From positions 1 to 40,855 of the forward strand of contig JACAEV010000035.1 in assembly GCA_013388645.1 (NCBI GenBank): 40,855 nucleotides of DNA, given 5' to 3'. The translations under genes and the position numbers were made by a program. This document shows, in pieces, positions 30,600 to 38,280 of the stretch. The stretch is from Syntrophaceae bacterium (GTDB taxonomy: Bacteria > Desulfobacterota > BSN033 > UBA1163). The notes below the pieces were generated by a model. It was not told the origin of the DNA. It did not search any database and saw nothing but the letters and a program-made list of their open reading frames with translations. Each line of letters opens with the position of its first letter. Position 1 is the stretch's first letter.

Positions 30600-30932
30600 T
30601 TAAAGGCTCTCGATCCCACCTTTCGAAGGGGGTGGTGGAGCGAGGAATTTGAATGGGCCGGAGGATACAAAAGGGTCGCTTTGGTTCCCCACCTCGTCTT
30701 TGGATGTCACTCCAATATAGTAGGTCCCCGCTTCTGTGGGGAATCCCGGCCATTCATCGGGAACAATCAACTCGGTTTTCCCTGTTACCTGTTTTGAGAG
30801 GATTCCAGAAGTTGCCTCCCATGCAAAGTGATCGGGATCAAATTTTGTGCGGTCCTGACTGACATACACCACATAACTGGTTGCTTCAGGAACCGATTCC
30901 CACCAAATTCTGCGTTTACGAATAAAAGCCAT
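30600..30932 (-). CDS. Small fibronectin type III-like protein
   Basis: 110 residues. The ATG at 30932 has AAGGAGG 7 bases upstream, which excludes a longer TTG start at 30962. The sequence has a typical Fn3 layout: WWESVPEATSYVVYVSQD at the B/C strands, TELIVPDEWPGFPTEAGTYYIGVTSKDEVGNQSDP at the F/G strands (the TYYIGVTSKDEVGN motif is characteristic). No signal peptide is present, so it seems cytoplasmic. The tail is proline-rich (FLAPPPPSKGG). It sits 17 bp upstream of the histidine-kinase-like gene, so both should be made together. Its partner or ligand is unknown; it may be an adaptor for the degenerate kinase. Confidence 0.65.
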   Translation of the reverse strand: MAFIRKRRIWWESVPEATSYVVYVSQDRTKFDPDHFAWEATSGILSKQVTGKTELIVPDEWPGFPTEAGTYYIGVTSKDEVGNQSDPFVSSGPFKFLAPPPPSKGGIESL

Positions 30933-31082
30933 CGCTCTTCCTCCTTTCTTACACGGATCCAATATCCTGGGCTTGGTTTGATCTTCCTATTACAACCTAA
31001 AATCTTATGAAAATCAAATCAAATATAGCGTGAGTTCCATTCCCCCCAAGGAGGTCCCTCATGGAGGGATGGATTTCGTTGC

Positions 31083-31310
31083 CTAATCGATCTTTAACCA
31101 TTGGGGGCCCCTGATTTTAAAAACCTTCCTGAAAAGAGAATGCCGAAATGTCCAATCCCATTCGCAGTCACAATCGCGACAGCGGAATTGTTCAGTTTTA
31201 AAATTATCTCTTTCAACGACCACTTCATTCAAACAAACAACATTCTTTCCATGACAAATTGGACAAGCCATGATGGTTTGATGCTTTTTTGTGAATTTCC
31301 AATGTTTCAT
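31083..31310 (-). CDS. Small zinc-ribbon-like protein
   Basis: 75 residues from the ATG at 31310 (GTG at 31316 and ATG at 31271 are alternatives; none has a good ribosome-binding site). Two Cys pairs, CPIC (near residues 16-19) and CRDC in FRCRDCDCEW (about 43-50), plus an intervening VCLNEVVVERDNFKTEQ, have the spacing of a small zinc ribbon. The aromatic, basic end (WTFRHSLFRKVFKI) could contact nucleic acid. It is the last gene after the big GH13 enzyme (74 bp spacing) on the same strand. No function is assigned. Confidence 0.5.
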   Translation of the reverse strand: MKHWKFTKKHQTIMACPICHGKNVVCLNEVVVERDNFKTEQFRCRDCDCEWDWTFRHSLFRKVFKIRGPQWLKID

Positions 31311-31389
31311 TTCCACGGAGTCAACGTTCCCCGGAAATCCTTCCCCACGTTCACCACCACCCCAGAGGGGAAAACCCTATCCCGGAGAA

Positions 31390-34300
31390 TTATGAATGGA
31401 TGACCTCACCTTCCGATTCTCGAAGGACAGAAAACAATTTTTGAACTTGATATTCGGATTTTTCTTCAGCCTCTTGCCATTTTAAAATGGTTAAGTAACA
31501 TGCCTGTAATTCTTCCACCAAGGCATTGACCGGGCGGAGAGGATCGGAGCCGATCGTCAAAGCCGCCACCATCATGAGCCACCACAGCATTTCCTCATAG
31601 GCTTCTTTGTTGAACCACCAGATGTTATTGAACTGGTTGACCTGCAGAAATGCTTGAACATCGGCATCTTTGAACAATGTTTCCAATATGGTCACCGCCT
31701 GCTCTTGATCTAATGGTTTTTTCTCAAACCATCTTTGATGGACCGTGAGCAATTTGATGACCATCAAAGACCTCCATGCCATGGCTTCTTCAACCCCCAA
31801 ACCCCTCAGTGCATTCAAAATCGTTTTTCCAAATCCCCATTCATCCACCCAGGTCCGGCTCATTTCTGCGAAGTCCCTTGGATGAGCCACCTTAGCAAGA
31901 GCGTGGACAAATAACCAACTGAACAGTGTATTCCAGATGGTGAGTGAATTCTCCAATTTCTTATATAAGTATTCTGCCGCTGCCTTCACTCCTTTGGGTT
32001 GAAACTGTGGATAGCGGCTGGTAATGGTGGGCAAATATAGGATGGCTTCCAGTTTTCGCCTTATTTCTCGAACAACCGTTCCCTCCTCCTCTCTTCCTCT
32101 GGTGAACTGTTTCACCTCTCGGAGGAGGTGTATCAACTTTTTTTCTACCTCTTCCAAAAGCATCGGGTCCAGTTGGGTCTGAGGGGGAGTGATACGGGCC
32201 TTCATTAACCGATGGAGCATTTCTGAATTGACTAACTCCTGAAAAGCCCCCTGAAGAGGTTGCAACAACATTTCTTTGAAGGCATCTTCGATATTGGATA
32301 CGCCGCGCCCGCTCAATGCTTTGGCTATTTGTTCATAATGGCGCCATTGATTATCCCGGACTTCTCTAAAATCGACGAAAACATGATATTGGTAAGCCCC
32401 TAACTCCACATATAATCCCTTCTGACACAATTCACCGCTATTTCGGATGTACTCCAATCCAGAGGCATGATCCCTGAAAATACAAAAATATCCCTGATCA
32501 TCATGCAATCCGATTCCTTCCCCTAAGTCTTTTTGAACCAATCTACGGTCCTCCCCTTCACCCGTCTGAATAGAAAACGCGGTGGAGGAACGTATCCAGC
32601 CTTGGGCGGACTCGTATTTATTATGATAGATGACCAGGGCTCGTTCATCCCCAGCACGATTGGAATAAGCAAAGATGTTTTCATTGACATGACCCTCTGG
32701 GGTAAAAAAATCATAAAGAAGGAAGTTTTTTACGTCAGAAAAGAGGTGGCGGCGTTTGACGAGCGGAAAGATTTCCCTTTCATGGCGGAGGATCAATTCC
32801 TGGTCCGGTGGCTCATCCCATTTGGCGTATCGGTATTCCATCCCATATTTTTCATGAAACCCCTCAATTTGTCCGTGGGCGAACATGGGAAGGCCGGGCA
32901 AGGTCACCATCATCGTACACACTCCGAAATACTTGTCTCCCTTGCCGAATTGAGTTACAGCCGTTTCTTCATCTGGATTGCTCATGAAATTAACAAACCG
33001 CTTAAGGACCTCTGGGTTGAATTCGAGCGTATTTTTTAGGACGGAGCGGTATTTCGCATTTTCTTCATCCTTCAACATATTCATAAACGCACTGTTATAA
33101 ACACGATGCATTCCCAAGGTTCGGACAAAATACCCCTCCAACAACCAAAAGGCTTCGGCCAGTAATAAGGTTTCGGGGGCTTCATGGGCGACACGGTCTA
33201 CCACTTGGCGCCAGAATTCTTCGGGCATGAAGTGATTGAATTTTTCTTTGGGCATTCCATGGTCAGCTCGCGATGGGATGGCTCCCCCTGTGCCCGGCTC
33301 TGGAAACCACAAGCGCTGGAAATGCCTTTTGGTCAGGGTCATCGCCGCATCGAAACGGATAATAGGAAATTTTCGAGCGACATGGAGGATCATTTGAATC
33401 ACCGCTTCTCTTACTTCAGGGTTAAGGTAGTTCAACTGAGCCGTATCATTCCAGGGCATTCGAGTCCCATCGTTCCCGTGATAGATATACATTTCGTTGC
33501 CATTTCGGCGGTCGACCCTCTTAAAAACAACCGCTGCGTCACTCTGGTCATAATAATGATCTTCCAGATAGATTCCCACCTCTCCGTGCCAGGAGAGATC
33601 GGGTCCGCTGAAATGATAAGCGGGGAAAGGGCTGTAATCTAAGGAGATGAACCACTCTGGATGTTCGATGACCCATCTTGAGTCAATGCCCACATGGTTT
33701 GGCACCATATCGCTCGCCATACGGATGCCTCTCCTCCAGGCTCTGTCTTTTAAATTTTGAAAGGCATCTTCTCCTCCCAAGTCGCTTGCGATTTGATAGT
33801 CAAAGAGAGAATAAGCCGAAGCCACTGCATCTGGGTTCCCTAAAAGTTCCTTGATCCTTTTTGAGGCAAGGCTCCTCTCCCAAACGCCGATGAGCCATAA
33901 ACCTGTAACCCCCCAATGGGCGAGGAGGTTCAGCTCTTCCTCAGGGACGTGATCCAGCCGATAGATGGAACGACGATATTTTCGGGAGAGTTGATGGAGC
34001 CACACATAAACATTTTTTGCCACCAGCACCAACCTGGGCATCCATTCGAGATCATGACTAAAACGCTCTGGCTCTTCTTCCGTTTCAAGAAATTCATAGA
34101 CCTCTGAAGGGGTACGCCCCCAAAACGCCATTCTTCGAAGTTCTGCTATTTCTTCTTCTTTAAACAGATCCAGACTGCTGAGAAGCCGAAGGAGATAAGT
34201 ACTCAATAAGTAACCCCATTTCTCCCGAATAAATTCAAGCTGACCTGAAAGGGAGTAAGGGACAGCGATGGCAGGACTTCGAAGCATATCCAGCAGATTT

Positions 34301-34893
34301 TGATGGTCAGGACCAAACGGGGGTTGATGGTCGAAAAAGAGATGAAGGGCTTCAATCATTTTTAGGTAGATGGTATTTTTTTTCAATCTGAAGTCATCAA
34401 AAAGTTCAAGGAAGGGAGAAAAAGCTGGATTCATATTGGCCATCCAAAGCATCAACATTTCTTCCAATACCACCAGACGATGGGGCAAGCCCGCCGTCTC
34501 TCCCTCCAGGTAAGTTTCCGAAGCCGTTTTGTGCTGATAGACCGCCACGGGAGGGAATTCCTCCGCAAATTCCCGAAGGGCTTCCTCCACTTTCTGTTTA
34601 TCAAACTTTTCATAAAGTGAATCCAAGGCCTGTTGCATCACCTGCGGGTTTTCCGCTCTGCGATAGACACCAATGATGTAATGAGTGATCTCATCAATCA
34701 ACCCCATGGCGTTGATCTGTCCTGCTTTCACCGCTTGGTCGGGAAAACTGATGAGATCCCTCTTTTCATTTATTTTCTGGGCTAATACTCTTGCGGCATG
34801 AAAGTTGGGAAGGATGACGTTTCCGCTGAGGGAAAATAGAGAGGCATCAAATTGGTAGAAATCTCGCGCCTTCCGAGAGATGTGGAATTCCAT
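31390..34893 (-). CDS. Very large alpha-amylase family (GH13) glycoside hydrolase
   Basis: 1167 residues, more than twice a normal amylase. The catalytic barrel lies in about residues 330-720: ASDMVPNHVGID (region I), IIRFDAAMTLTKRHF with nucleophile Asp (region II), LLLAEAFWLLEG with acid/base Glu (region III) and FMSNPDEETAV (region IV). A helical N-terminal domain of about 320 residues and a helical C-terminal domain of about 320 residues have no recognised family. There is no signal peptide, so it acts on cytoplasmic glucan, probably glycogen-like storage polymer or maltose-type sugars; transfer rather than hydrolysis is possible, as for GlgE- or amylosucrase-like GH13 members. The N-terminal MEFHISRKARDFYQFD is a plausible start, though only AAAGGGAGAGATC precedes it. 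A small zinc ribbon gene follows. Confidence 0.85.
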   Translation of the reverse strand: MEFHISRKARDFYQFDASLFSLSGNVILPNFHAARVLAQKINEKRDLISFPDQAVKAGQINAMGLIDEITHYIIGVYRRAENPQVMQQALDSLYEKFDKQKVEEALREFAEEFPPVAVYQHKTASETYLEGETAGLPHRLVVLEEMLMLWMANMNPAFSPFLELFDDFRLKKNTIYLKMIEALHLFFDHQPPFGPDHQNLLDMLRSPAIAVPYSLSGQLEFIREKWGYLLSTYLLRLLSSLDLFKEEEIAELRRMAFWGRTPSEVYEFLETEEEPERFSHDLEWMPRLVLVAKNVYVWLHQLSRKYRRSIYRLDHVPEEELNLLAHWGVTGLWLIGVWERSLASKRIKELLGNPDAVASAYSLFDYQIASDLGGEDAFQNLKDRAWRRGIRMASDMVPNHVGIDSRWVIEHPEWFISLDYSPFPAYHFSGPDLSWHGEVGIYLEDHYYDQSDAAVVFKRVDRRNGNEMYIYHGNDGTRMPWNDTAQLNYLNPEVREAVIQMILHVARKFPIIRFDAAMTLTKRHFQRLWFPEPGTGGAIPSRADHGMPKEKFNHFMPEEFWRQVVDRVAHEAPETLLLAEAFWLLEGYFVRTLGMHRVYNSAFMNMLKDEENAKYRSVLKNTLEFNPEVLKRFVNFMSNPDEETAVTQFGKGDKYFGVCTMMVTLPGLPMFAHGQIEGFHEKYGMEYRYAKWDEPPDQELILRHEREIFPLVKRRHLFSDVKNFLLYDFFTPEGHVNENIFAYSNRAGDERALVIYHNKYESAQGWIRSSTAFSIQTGEGEDRRLVQKDLGEGIGLHDDQGYFCIFRDHASGLEYIRNSGELCQKGLYVELGAYQYHVFVDFREVRDNQWRHYEQIAKALSGRGVSNIEDAFKEMLLQPLQGAFQELVNSEMLHRLMKARITPPQTQLDPMLLEEVEKKLIHLLREVKQFTRGREEEGTVVREIRRKLEAILYLPTITSRYPQFQPKGVKAAAEYLYKKLENSLTIWNTLFSWLFVHALAKVAHPRDFAEMSRTWVDEWGFGKTILNALRGLGVEEAMAWRSLMVIKLLTVHQRWFEKKPLDQEQAVTILETLFKDADVQAFLQVNQFNNIWWFNKEAYEEMLWWLMMVAALTIGSDPLRPVNALVEELQACYLTILKWQEAEEKSEYQVQKLFSVLRESEGEVIHS

Positions 34894-34965
34894 GATCTCT
34901 CCCTTTTTTCAATTTGCTTTTTTATTCAATATAGGCTAATCCATTAACAGACTCAAGAGAAATTA

Positions 34966-34995
34966 TTGAAAATCCATCTGAGTTTCATCTACAAT
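34966..34995 (+). promoter_or_regulatory. Possible promoter of the opine dehydrogenase-family gene
   Basis: TTGAAA (34966-34971), 18-base spacer, TACAAT (34990-34995), about 30 bases before the start codon. Confidence 0.4.
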
Positions 34996-35024
34996 GAAAA
35001 TAACTGATTCATGAGGATTTGAAT

Positions 35025-36137
35025 ATGCCCACTTTAGGTAAGAAAGAGATCTGTGTCATCGGTGCTGGGAATGGCGGGTCTGCCATCGCAGGAGATATGA
35101 CCTTAGCCGGACACCAATGTCGCCTGTTCGAATTTCCAGAGTATGCCGAAAACATCAAACCCATTATGGCCCAAGGCGGAATCCATGTGACCGGAATTGC
35201 GCGTACCGGCTTTGCCAAGCTGGCCATGGTCACCACGGACTTGGCGGAAGCGGTTCGAGGGGCAGATTTGATGATGGTCACCACCCAAGCATTAGCGCAT
35301 GAACGAGTCGCACGAGAGCTGACCCCGGTTCTATCCGATGGACAGACCGTCGTTTTATGGCCCGGGAGTGGTGGCACACTAGTTTTTCGGAAGGTGTGGG
35401 ATGAGAAGGGGATGGATCGCCGAGTTTTTCTTTCAGAGGGAGTGACTTTTCCTTACTGCTGCCGTCGTCTGGAAGGCCCGGGAACGGTCAACATCCATCG
35501 AATAGATGGCCCGCGAATGTTGTTGGCTGCACTGCCAGCGACCGATACCGATGCCGTCTTAAAAGCACTGATTGGGACCTATGCGGATGTCGTGAAGCCA
35601 GCCGTCAGCATTTTGGAACCTGCACTTTATAATGTCAATATCATCGTCCATCCTGTCGGAGCGTTGCTTAATATGGGACGTATTGAACATTCAAGAGGGG
35701 AGTTCTGGATGTACAAGGAGGGACTCACCCCCTCTGTCAAAAAAGTCATCTATCGCATGGATGCTGAACGCTCAGCCCTTTTCAAAAGATTGGGATATGT
35801 TCCCTATACTTACGATCAGGTTTTTTGGGATTCCTTCAATATGAGCGTTGATGAGTTTGCGAGAACATCAAGCCAAGGGCCTTTCAGCATGCAAGACCGT
35901 TACATTACCGAAGATATCCCCATGGGAACAAGCCTCACTGTCTCCATAGGTCGGAAGGCGGGCGTGCCCATGCCGACCTATGAAACGATGATCCACCTTG
36001 CTTCCGTGGTCAATGACACGGACTTTTATGCGAAGGGTCGTACATTGGAAAATTTGGGATTGGGTGATATGAATTTAGAGGAGTTGAAACAATACTTTCT
36101 GATTGGCAAGAGGCCGTCGTTTGTGATGAACTCCTGA
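35025..36137 (+). CDS. NAD/NADP octopine/nopaline dehydrogenase-family protein
   Basis: 370 residues. A Rossmann GAGNGGSAIAGDMTLAGH (about 14-31), then ADLMMVTTQALAHERVARELTP and the octopine dehydrogenase-specific C-terminal helical domain: SILEPALYNVNIIVHPVGALLNMGRIEHS holds the conserved Asn/His, and PFSMQDRYITEDIPMG is typical. The start is the ATG at 35025 with GAGG 8 bases upstream; the TTG at 35019 is too close to that site. Enzymes of this family condense an amino acid with a keto acid by reductive amination, or act on related opine-like compounds, including metallophores (staphylopine-type). No partner synthase is adjacent, so the substrate is unknown. Confidence 0.85.
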   Translation: MPTLGKKEICVIGAGNGGSAIAGDMTLAGHQCRLFEFPEYAENIKPIMAQGGIHVTGIARTGFAKLAMVTTDLAEAVRGADLMMVTTQALAHERVARELTPVLSDGQTVVLWPGSGGTLVFRKVWDEKGMDRRVFLSEGVTFPYCCRRLEGPGTVNIHRIDGPRMLLAALPATDTDAVLKALIGTYADVVKPAVSILEPALYNVNIIVHPVGALLNMGRIEHSRGEFWMYKEGLTPSVKKVIYRMDAERSALFKRLGYVPYTYDQVFWDSFNMSVDEFARTSSQGPFSMQDRYITEDIPMGTSLTVSIGRKAGVPMPTYETMIHLASVVNDTDFYAKGRTLENLGLGDMNLEELKQYFLIGKRPSFVMNS

Positions 36138-36177
36138 TGGGCCGCTGCCCTCCCATCTTTTCTTTCAAAAAATATTC

Positions 36178-36205
36178 TTGACAAACATTGTATTTCTGAT
36201 ATGAA
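36178..36205 (+). promoter_or_regulatory. Predicted promoter upstream of the riboswitch
   Basis: TTGACA (36178-36183), 16-base spacer, TATGAA (36200-36205). The transcript would start near 36212 and run through the aptamer and terminator into the DUF4124 gene. Confidence 0.6.
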
Positions 36206-36235
36206 TGATTTATATTTTTGACCCATAATCCGATT

Positions 36236-36312
36236 CACCCGAGAAAGCTTAACCCTTCGTGAGGAGGGGGCGGAAAGCGACGGGTCTTTGGAGAAGACAG
36301 CCGAGCTGCCGA
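36236..36312 (+). ncRNA. GEMM-type (c-di-GMP class I-like) riboswitch aptamer
   Basis: The layout matches GEMM aptamers: AAAGCTTAACC, then a hairpin CCCTTC/GGAGGG (36253-36258, 36263-36268) closed by a GNRA tetraloop GTGA, followed by GCGGAAAGCGACGGGTCT, a second stem GTCTT/AAGAC (36284-36288, 36294-36298) and CAGCCGAGCTGCC. The last segment overlaps the terminator stem, so ligand could choose between aptamer and terminator. GEMM RNAs bind c-di-GMP or, in a subset, c-AMP-GMP; I cannot tell which. It lies between a promoter and a gene for a secreted protein, the usual setting. Confidence 0.65.
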
Positions 36313-36344
36313 AGGACGAGTCTTTTGGTAGTTCGGCTTTTTTT
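36308..36344 (+). terminator. Riboswitch expression-platform terminator
   Basis: GCCGAA (36308-36313) pairs with TTCGGC (36332-36337), followed immediately by seven T residues. The 5' arm overlaps the 3' end of the GEMM aptamer. It ends 35 bases before the DUF4124 start codon. Confidence 0.8.
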
Positions 36345-36379
36345 CTTTTATTGATTCTTAGGAATGGGGAGGAAAGGAC

Positions 36380-37294
36380 ATGTGCAAAAGGGTGTTGATC
36401 ATTGGGTGGACCATGGGTTTCCTGATGAGTTCTTCTTTCATTCATGCGGAAGTTTTTAAATGGGTCGATGATAAGGGAACCCTTCATTTTACCGATGACT
36501 ACAGTCGCATCCCCTCTTTTTATCGAGAGCAACAACAAGTAGAAATCAAGAGAGAGGTTCAAGAAGAGAAGAGATCCTTAGAACCTATGAACATAGTGAT
36601 CAGGATGAAAGAGGAACAGGTCGAAGCCGGTCCATATGATCAAGAGGAAATGGGATGGAGAGAAAAAGAGCGTTCGTGGAAGGATCAATTTGAGAGAGCT
36701 TTGGAAAACGAAAAACTCGTCGAGAAAAAATTTATCGAGGAGTCAAATCAATTGATCTTGAGAAAATTCGGAAGCCATCAGCAATTCAAATCGACCATTT
36801 TAAGATTAGATAGAATCAAAGAGGAGAGAGCCTTATACGAAGATCAAATCATCGAAGCGGAGGGGATGTTAGAAAAATTATCAAGGGGGGTTAAAGCATC
36901 AAAGGGAGAGATGAGTGGGTGGATCAATACGTTGATCCCTCTTCAAACGGCTTCCTCAGAGATCAGAAAAATTGAGAAGGATATCTATGGACGCGATGAG
37001 GTGTGGTGGAGACAGAAAGTTTTTGATGCGAGGGAAAGCTTGGAAAAGGCGATTCAGAATTATGAGAGGACATACCGAACGTACCGCCAAGATATCGAAA
37101 GATTAAATTCCTCCAGGTTTGGAGGGTTGAGTTTGACGCAGTATCAAATGATTTCTTTGAGGTTAACCGCTTTCAATGATCAACTGAAGAGGGACCAAAG
37201 CCAAATTGCTGAAGCGATGGAGGTATTGAAGAAACTTTCGAAGGAAGCCCGAGAAGCCCATGCTGATCCAGCTTGGTTAGATTGGCTGGATTAA
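36380..37294 (+). CDS. Secreted DUF4124 domain protein with coiled coil
   Basis: 304 residues. A signal peptide (MCKRVLIIGWTMGFLMSSSF, cut near HAE) precedes the DUF4124 motif EVFKWVDDKGTLHFTDDYSRIP (about 25-46), a small periplasmic domain. The rest is highly charged and helical with few prolines: EEKRSLEP, ENEKLVEKKFIEESNQL, KIEKDIYGRDEVWWRQKVFDARESLEKAIQNYERTYRTYRQDIERL, an extended coiled coil. GGGGAGG precedes the ATG. A GEMM riboswitch and terminator control it, so its level probably follows cyclic dinucleotide signalling; a role in the cell envelope or surface attachment is inferred. It converges on the adhesin-E-like gene with 1 bp between them. Confidence 0.8.
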   Translation: MCKRVLIIGWTMGFLMSSSFIHAEVFKWVDDKGTLHFTDDYSRIPSFYREQQQVEIKREVQEEKRSLEPMNIVIRMKEEQVEAGPYDQEEMGWREKERSWKDQFERALENEKLVEKKFIEESNQLILRKFGSHQQFKSTILRLDRIKEERALYEDQIIEAEGMLEKLSRGVKASKGEMSGWINTLIPLQTASSEIRKIEKDIYGRDEVWWRQKVFDARESLEKAIQNYERTYRTYRQDIERLNSSRFGGLSLTQYQMISLRLTAFNDQLKRDQSQIAEAMEVLKKLSKEAREAHADPAWLDWLD

Positions 37295-37295
37295 T

Positions 37296-37718
37296 TTATT
37301 TGCAAATCGCTTTGAATAGTTTTTCTTGGATGGTTCCTGGACTTACGATTCCCCACCCTAAATTTTTATCTTCTCCTAAATACGTCGCCCTTTGTGAAAA
37401 GAAAGTTCTCTGTAATTCTTTATATTCTCTGTTGGCACAATTTAATTCATATAGTTCTATGGAAAAACTTAACAACCGAAATTCCTTCCCCAATCGTGTT
37501 GCGAACCCCTTTGCCCCTTCCTGGGTATACACCACCTTGCTCCACACTCGGACGACGTTTTTAGAGGGGTGAATGATTTTTTCTGTATCATAGTAGTAAG
37601 TGGCAAAGCCATCCTCCCCATATGGCCGCCAATTCTGCCCCCAAAGCTCTGCGTGAGCAAGGAATATCCATCCGATGCATAGAAGAATGATGCCCGATCT
37701 CCTTAGTAAGGACTTCAT
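37296..37718 (-). CDS. Secreted surface-adhesin-E-like protein
   Basis: 140 residues. Signal peptide MKSLLRRSGIILLCIGWIFL, cut near AHAELWGQ, then a single compact domain. WRPYGEDGFATYYYDTEKI, VRVWSKVVYTQEGAKG, SIELYELNCANREYKELQ and PGTIQEKLFKAICK match the small adhesin E/DUF-like beta domain seen in many proteobacterial envelope proteins, usually with a conserved Cys pair (here in NCANRE and AICK, likely disulfide). The gene begins 4 bases after the stop of the ERR-motif gene upstream on the same strand, so the three leftward genes are one operon. Function is only inferred from the family. Confidence 0.7.
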   Translation of the reverse strand: MKSLLRRSGIILLCIGWIFLAHAELWGQNWRPYGEDGFATYYYDTEKIIHPSKNVVRVWSKVVYTQEGAKGFATRLGKEFRLLSFSIELYELNCANREYKELQRTFFSQRATYLGEDKNLGWGIVSPGTIQEKLFKAICK

Positions 37719-37722
37719 CAGG

Positions 37723-38022
37723 TCAGCCCTCTTTTCCCTTCATCTCCCGTTCGATCCCTTTCATCATCTCTAAGTACTCTTCTTTATTTAAGATTCCCTT
37801 ATCGAAAAGCCACTTGGTTTCGTCCTTTACCTTTAATTCGTTGGGGACCACGAAAATAGACTGCGTATCTTTTACCAAACGACCAAACGTTAGTTTTGCC
37901 CATTTCAAGCCAGACTCAATTTGGGACTTGCCCCTCATATCTTTCCTTCTCTCAAGTAACACGCCTAAAAGTTCAGCTTTTTTAAGAATAAAATTCTTGT
38001 AAAAAACTTTGTATATCAACAT
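37723..38022 (-). CDS. ERR-motif small protein, SHOCT-like tail (paralog 3)
   Basis: 99 residues from the ATG at 38022 (GGAG 7 bases upstream); a longer frame to 38106 overlaps the ribbon-helix-helix gene and lacks such a site. Residues 1-60 (MLIYKVFYKNF...AELLGVLLERRKD...SGLKWAKLTFG) resemble the two rightward paralogs at 38861 and 39273, which have ELIGVLPERRRD...SWGKLLLG and ELVGILPERRKN...RWGENIFG. The last 30 residues (WLFDKGILNKEEYLEMMKGI) look like a SHOCT-type short C-terminal domain. It lies between an RHH regulator and a secreted protein in an apparent operon. Family unknown to me. Confidence 0.65.
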   Translation of the reverse strand: MLIYKVFYKNFILKKAELLGVLLERRKDMRGKSQIESGLKWAKLTFGRLVKDTQSIFVVPNELKVKDETKWLFDKGILNKEEYLEMMKGIEREMKGKEG

Positions 38023-38062
38023 CTCTTTTCTCCATGCTTCTTTTGGTACCGATCGATCATGG

Positions 38063-38212
38063 TTATTTCCGGGCTCCTTTTCCTTCGTATTTTCCCAACC
38101 ACTCATCCAAAGCCCTTCGGATGAGGTCGGATACGGTCAAGCCTGTTTTTTTTGAGATCGCTTTAAATTTCTTCATTTGGGGTTCTGTCAAATAAATATT
38201 GGTTCTGATCAT
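38063..38212 (-). CDS. Ribbon-helix-helix (CopG-like) DNA-binding protein
   Basis: 49 residues from the ATG at 38212. MIRTNIYLTEPQMKKFKAIS is the beta-strand and first helix, and KKTGLTVSDLIRRALDEWLGKYEGK is the second helix, a standard CopG/Arc-type fold. A longer start at 38260 would fall inside the promoter -10 region and is excluded. These proteins are usually autoregulators, often antitoxins. Here it heads an operon with the ERR-motif protein and adhesin-E-like protein, 40 bp upstream of the former. Two ATACAT direct repeats overlap its -10 box and are candidate operators. Confidence 0.8.
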   Translation of the reverse strand: MIRTNIYLTEPQMKKFKAISKKTGLTVSDLIRRALDEWLGKYEGKGARK

Positions 38213-38243
38213 TGCCTCCCCCTCCCAATCTCTTTTAGGGCGA

Positions 38244-38280
38244 ATACATTCTATATACATCTTTTCAACTTATCTGTCAA
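38244..38280 (-). promoter_or_regulatory. Promoter and candidate operator of the RHH operon
   Basis: On the minus strand TTGACA (38280-38275), 17-base spacer, TATATA (38257-38252). Direct repeats ATGTAT lie 11 bp apart (plus-strand ATACAT at 38244-38249 and 38255-38260), on one face of the helix and overlapping the -10 box, as expected for RHH autorepression. Confidence 0.6.

Noticed and set aside
30583-30753. N-terminal extension of the kinase-like gene
   Set aside because: It overlaps the Fn3-like gene in another frame, and a ribosome-binding site exists at the junction for ATG 30582.
32533-33642. Plus-strand frames inside the GH13 gene
   Set aside because: They are antisense shadows of a long gene with clear catalytic motifs.
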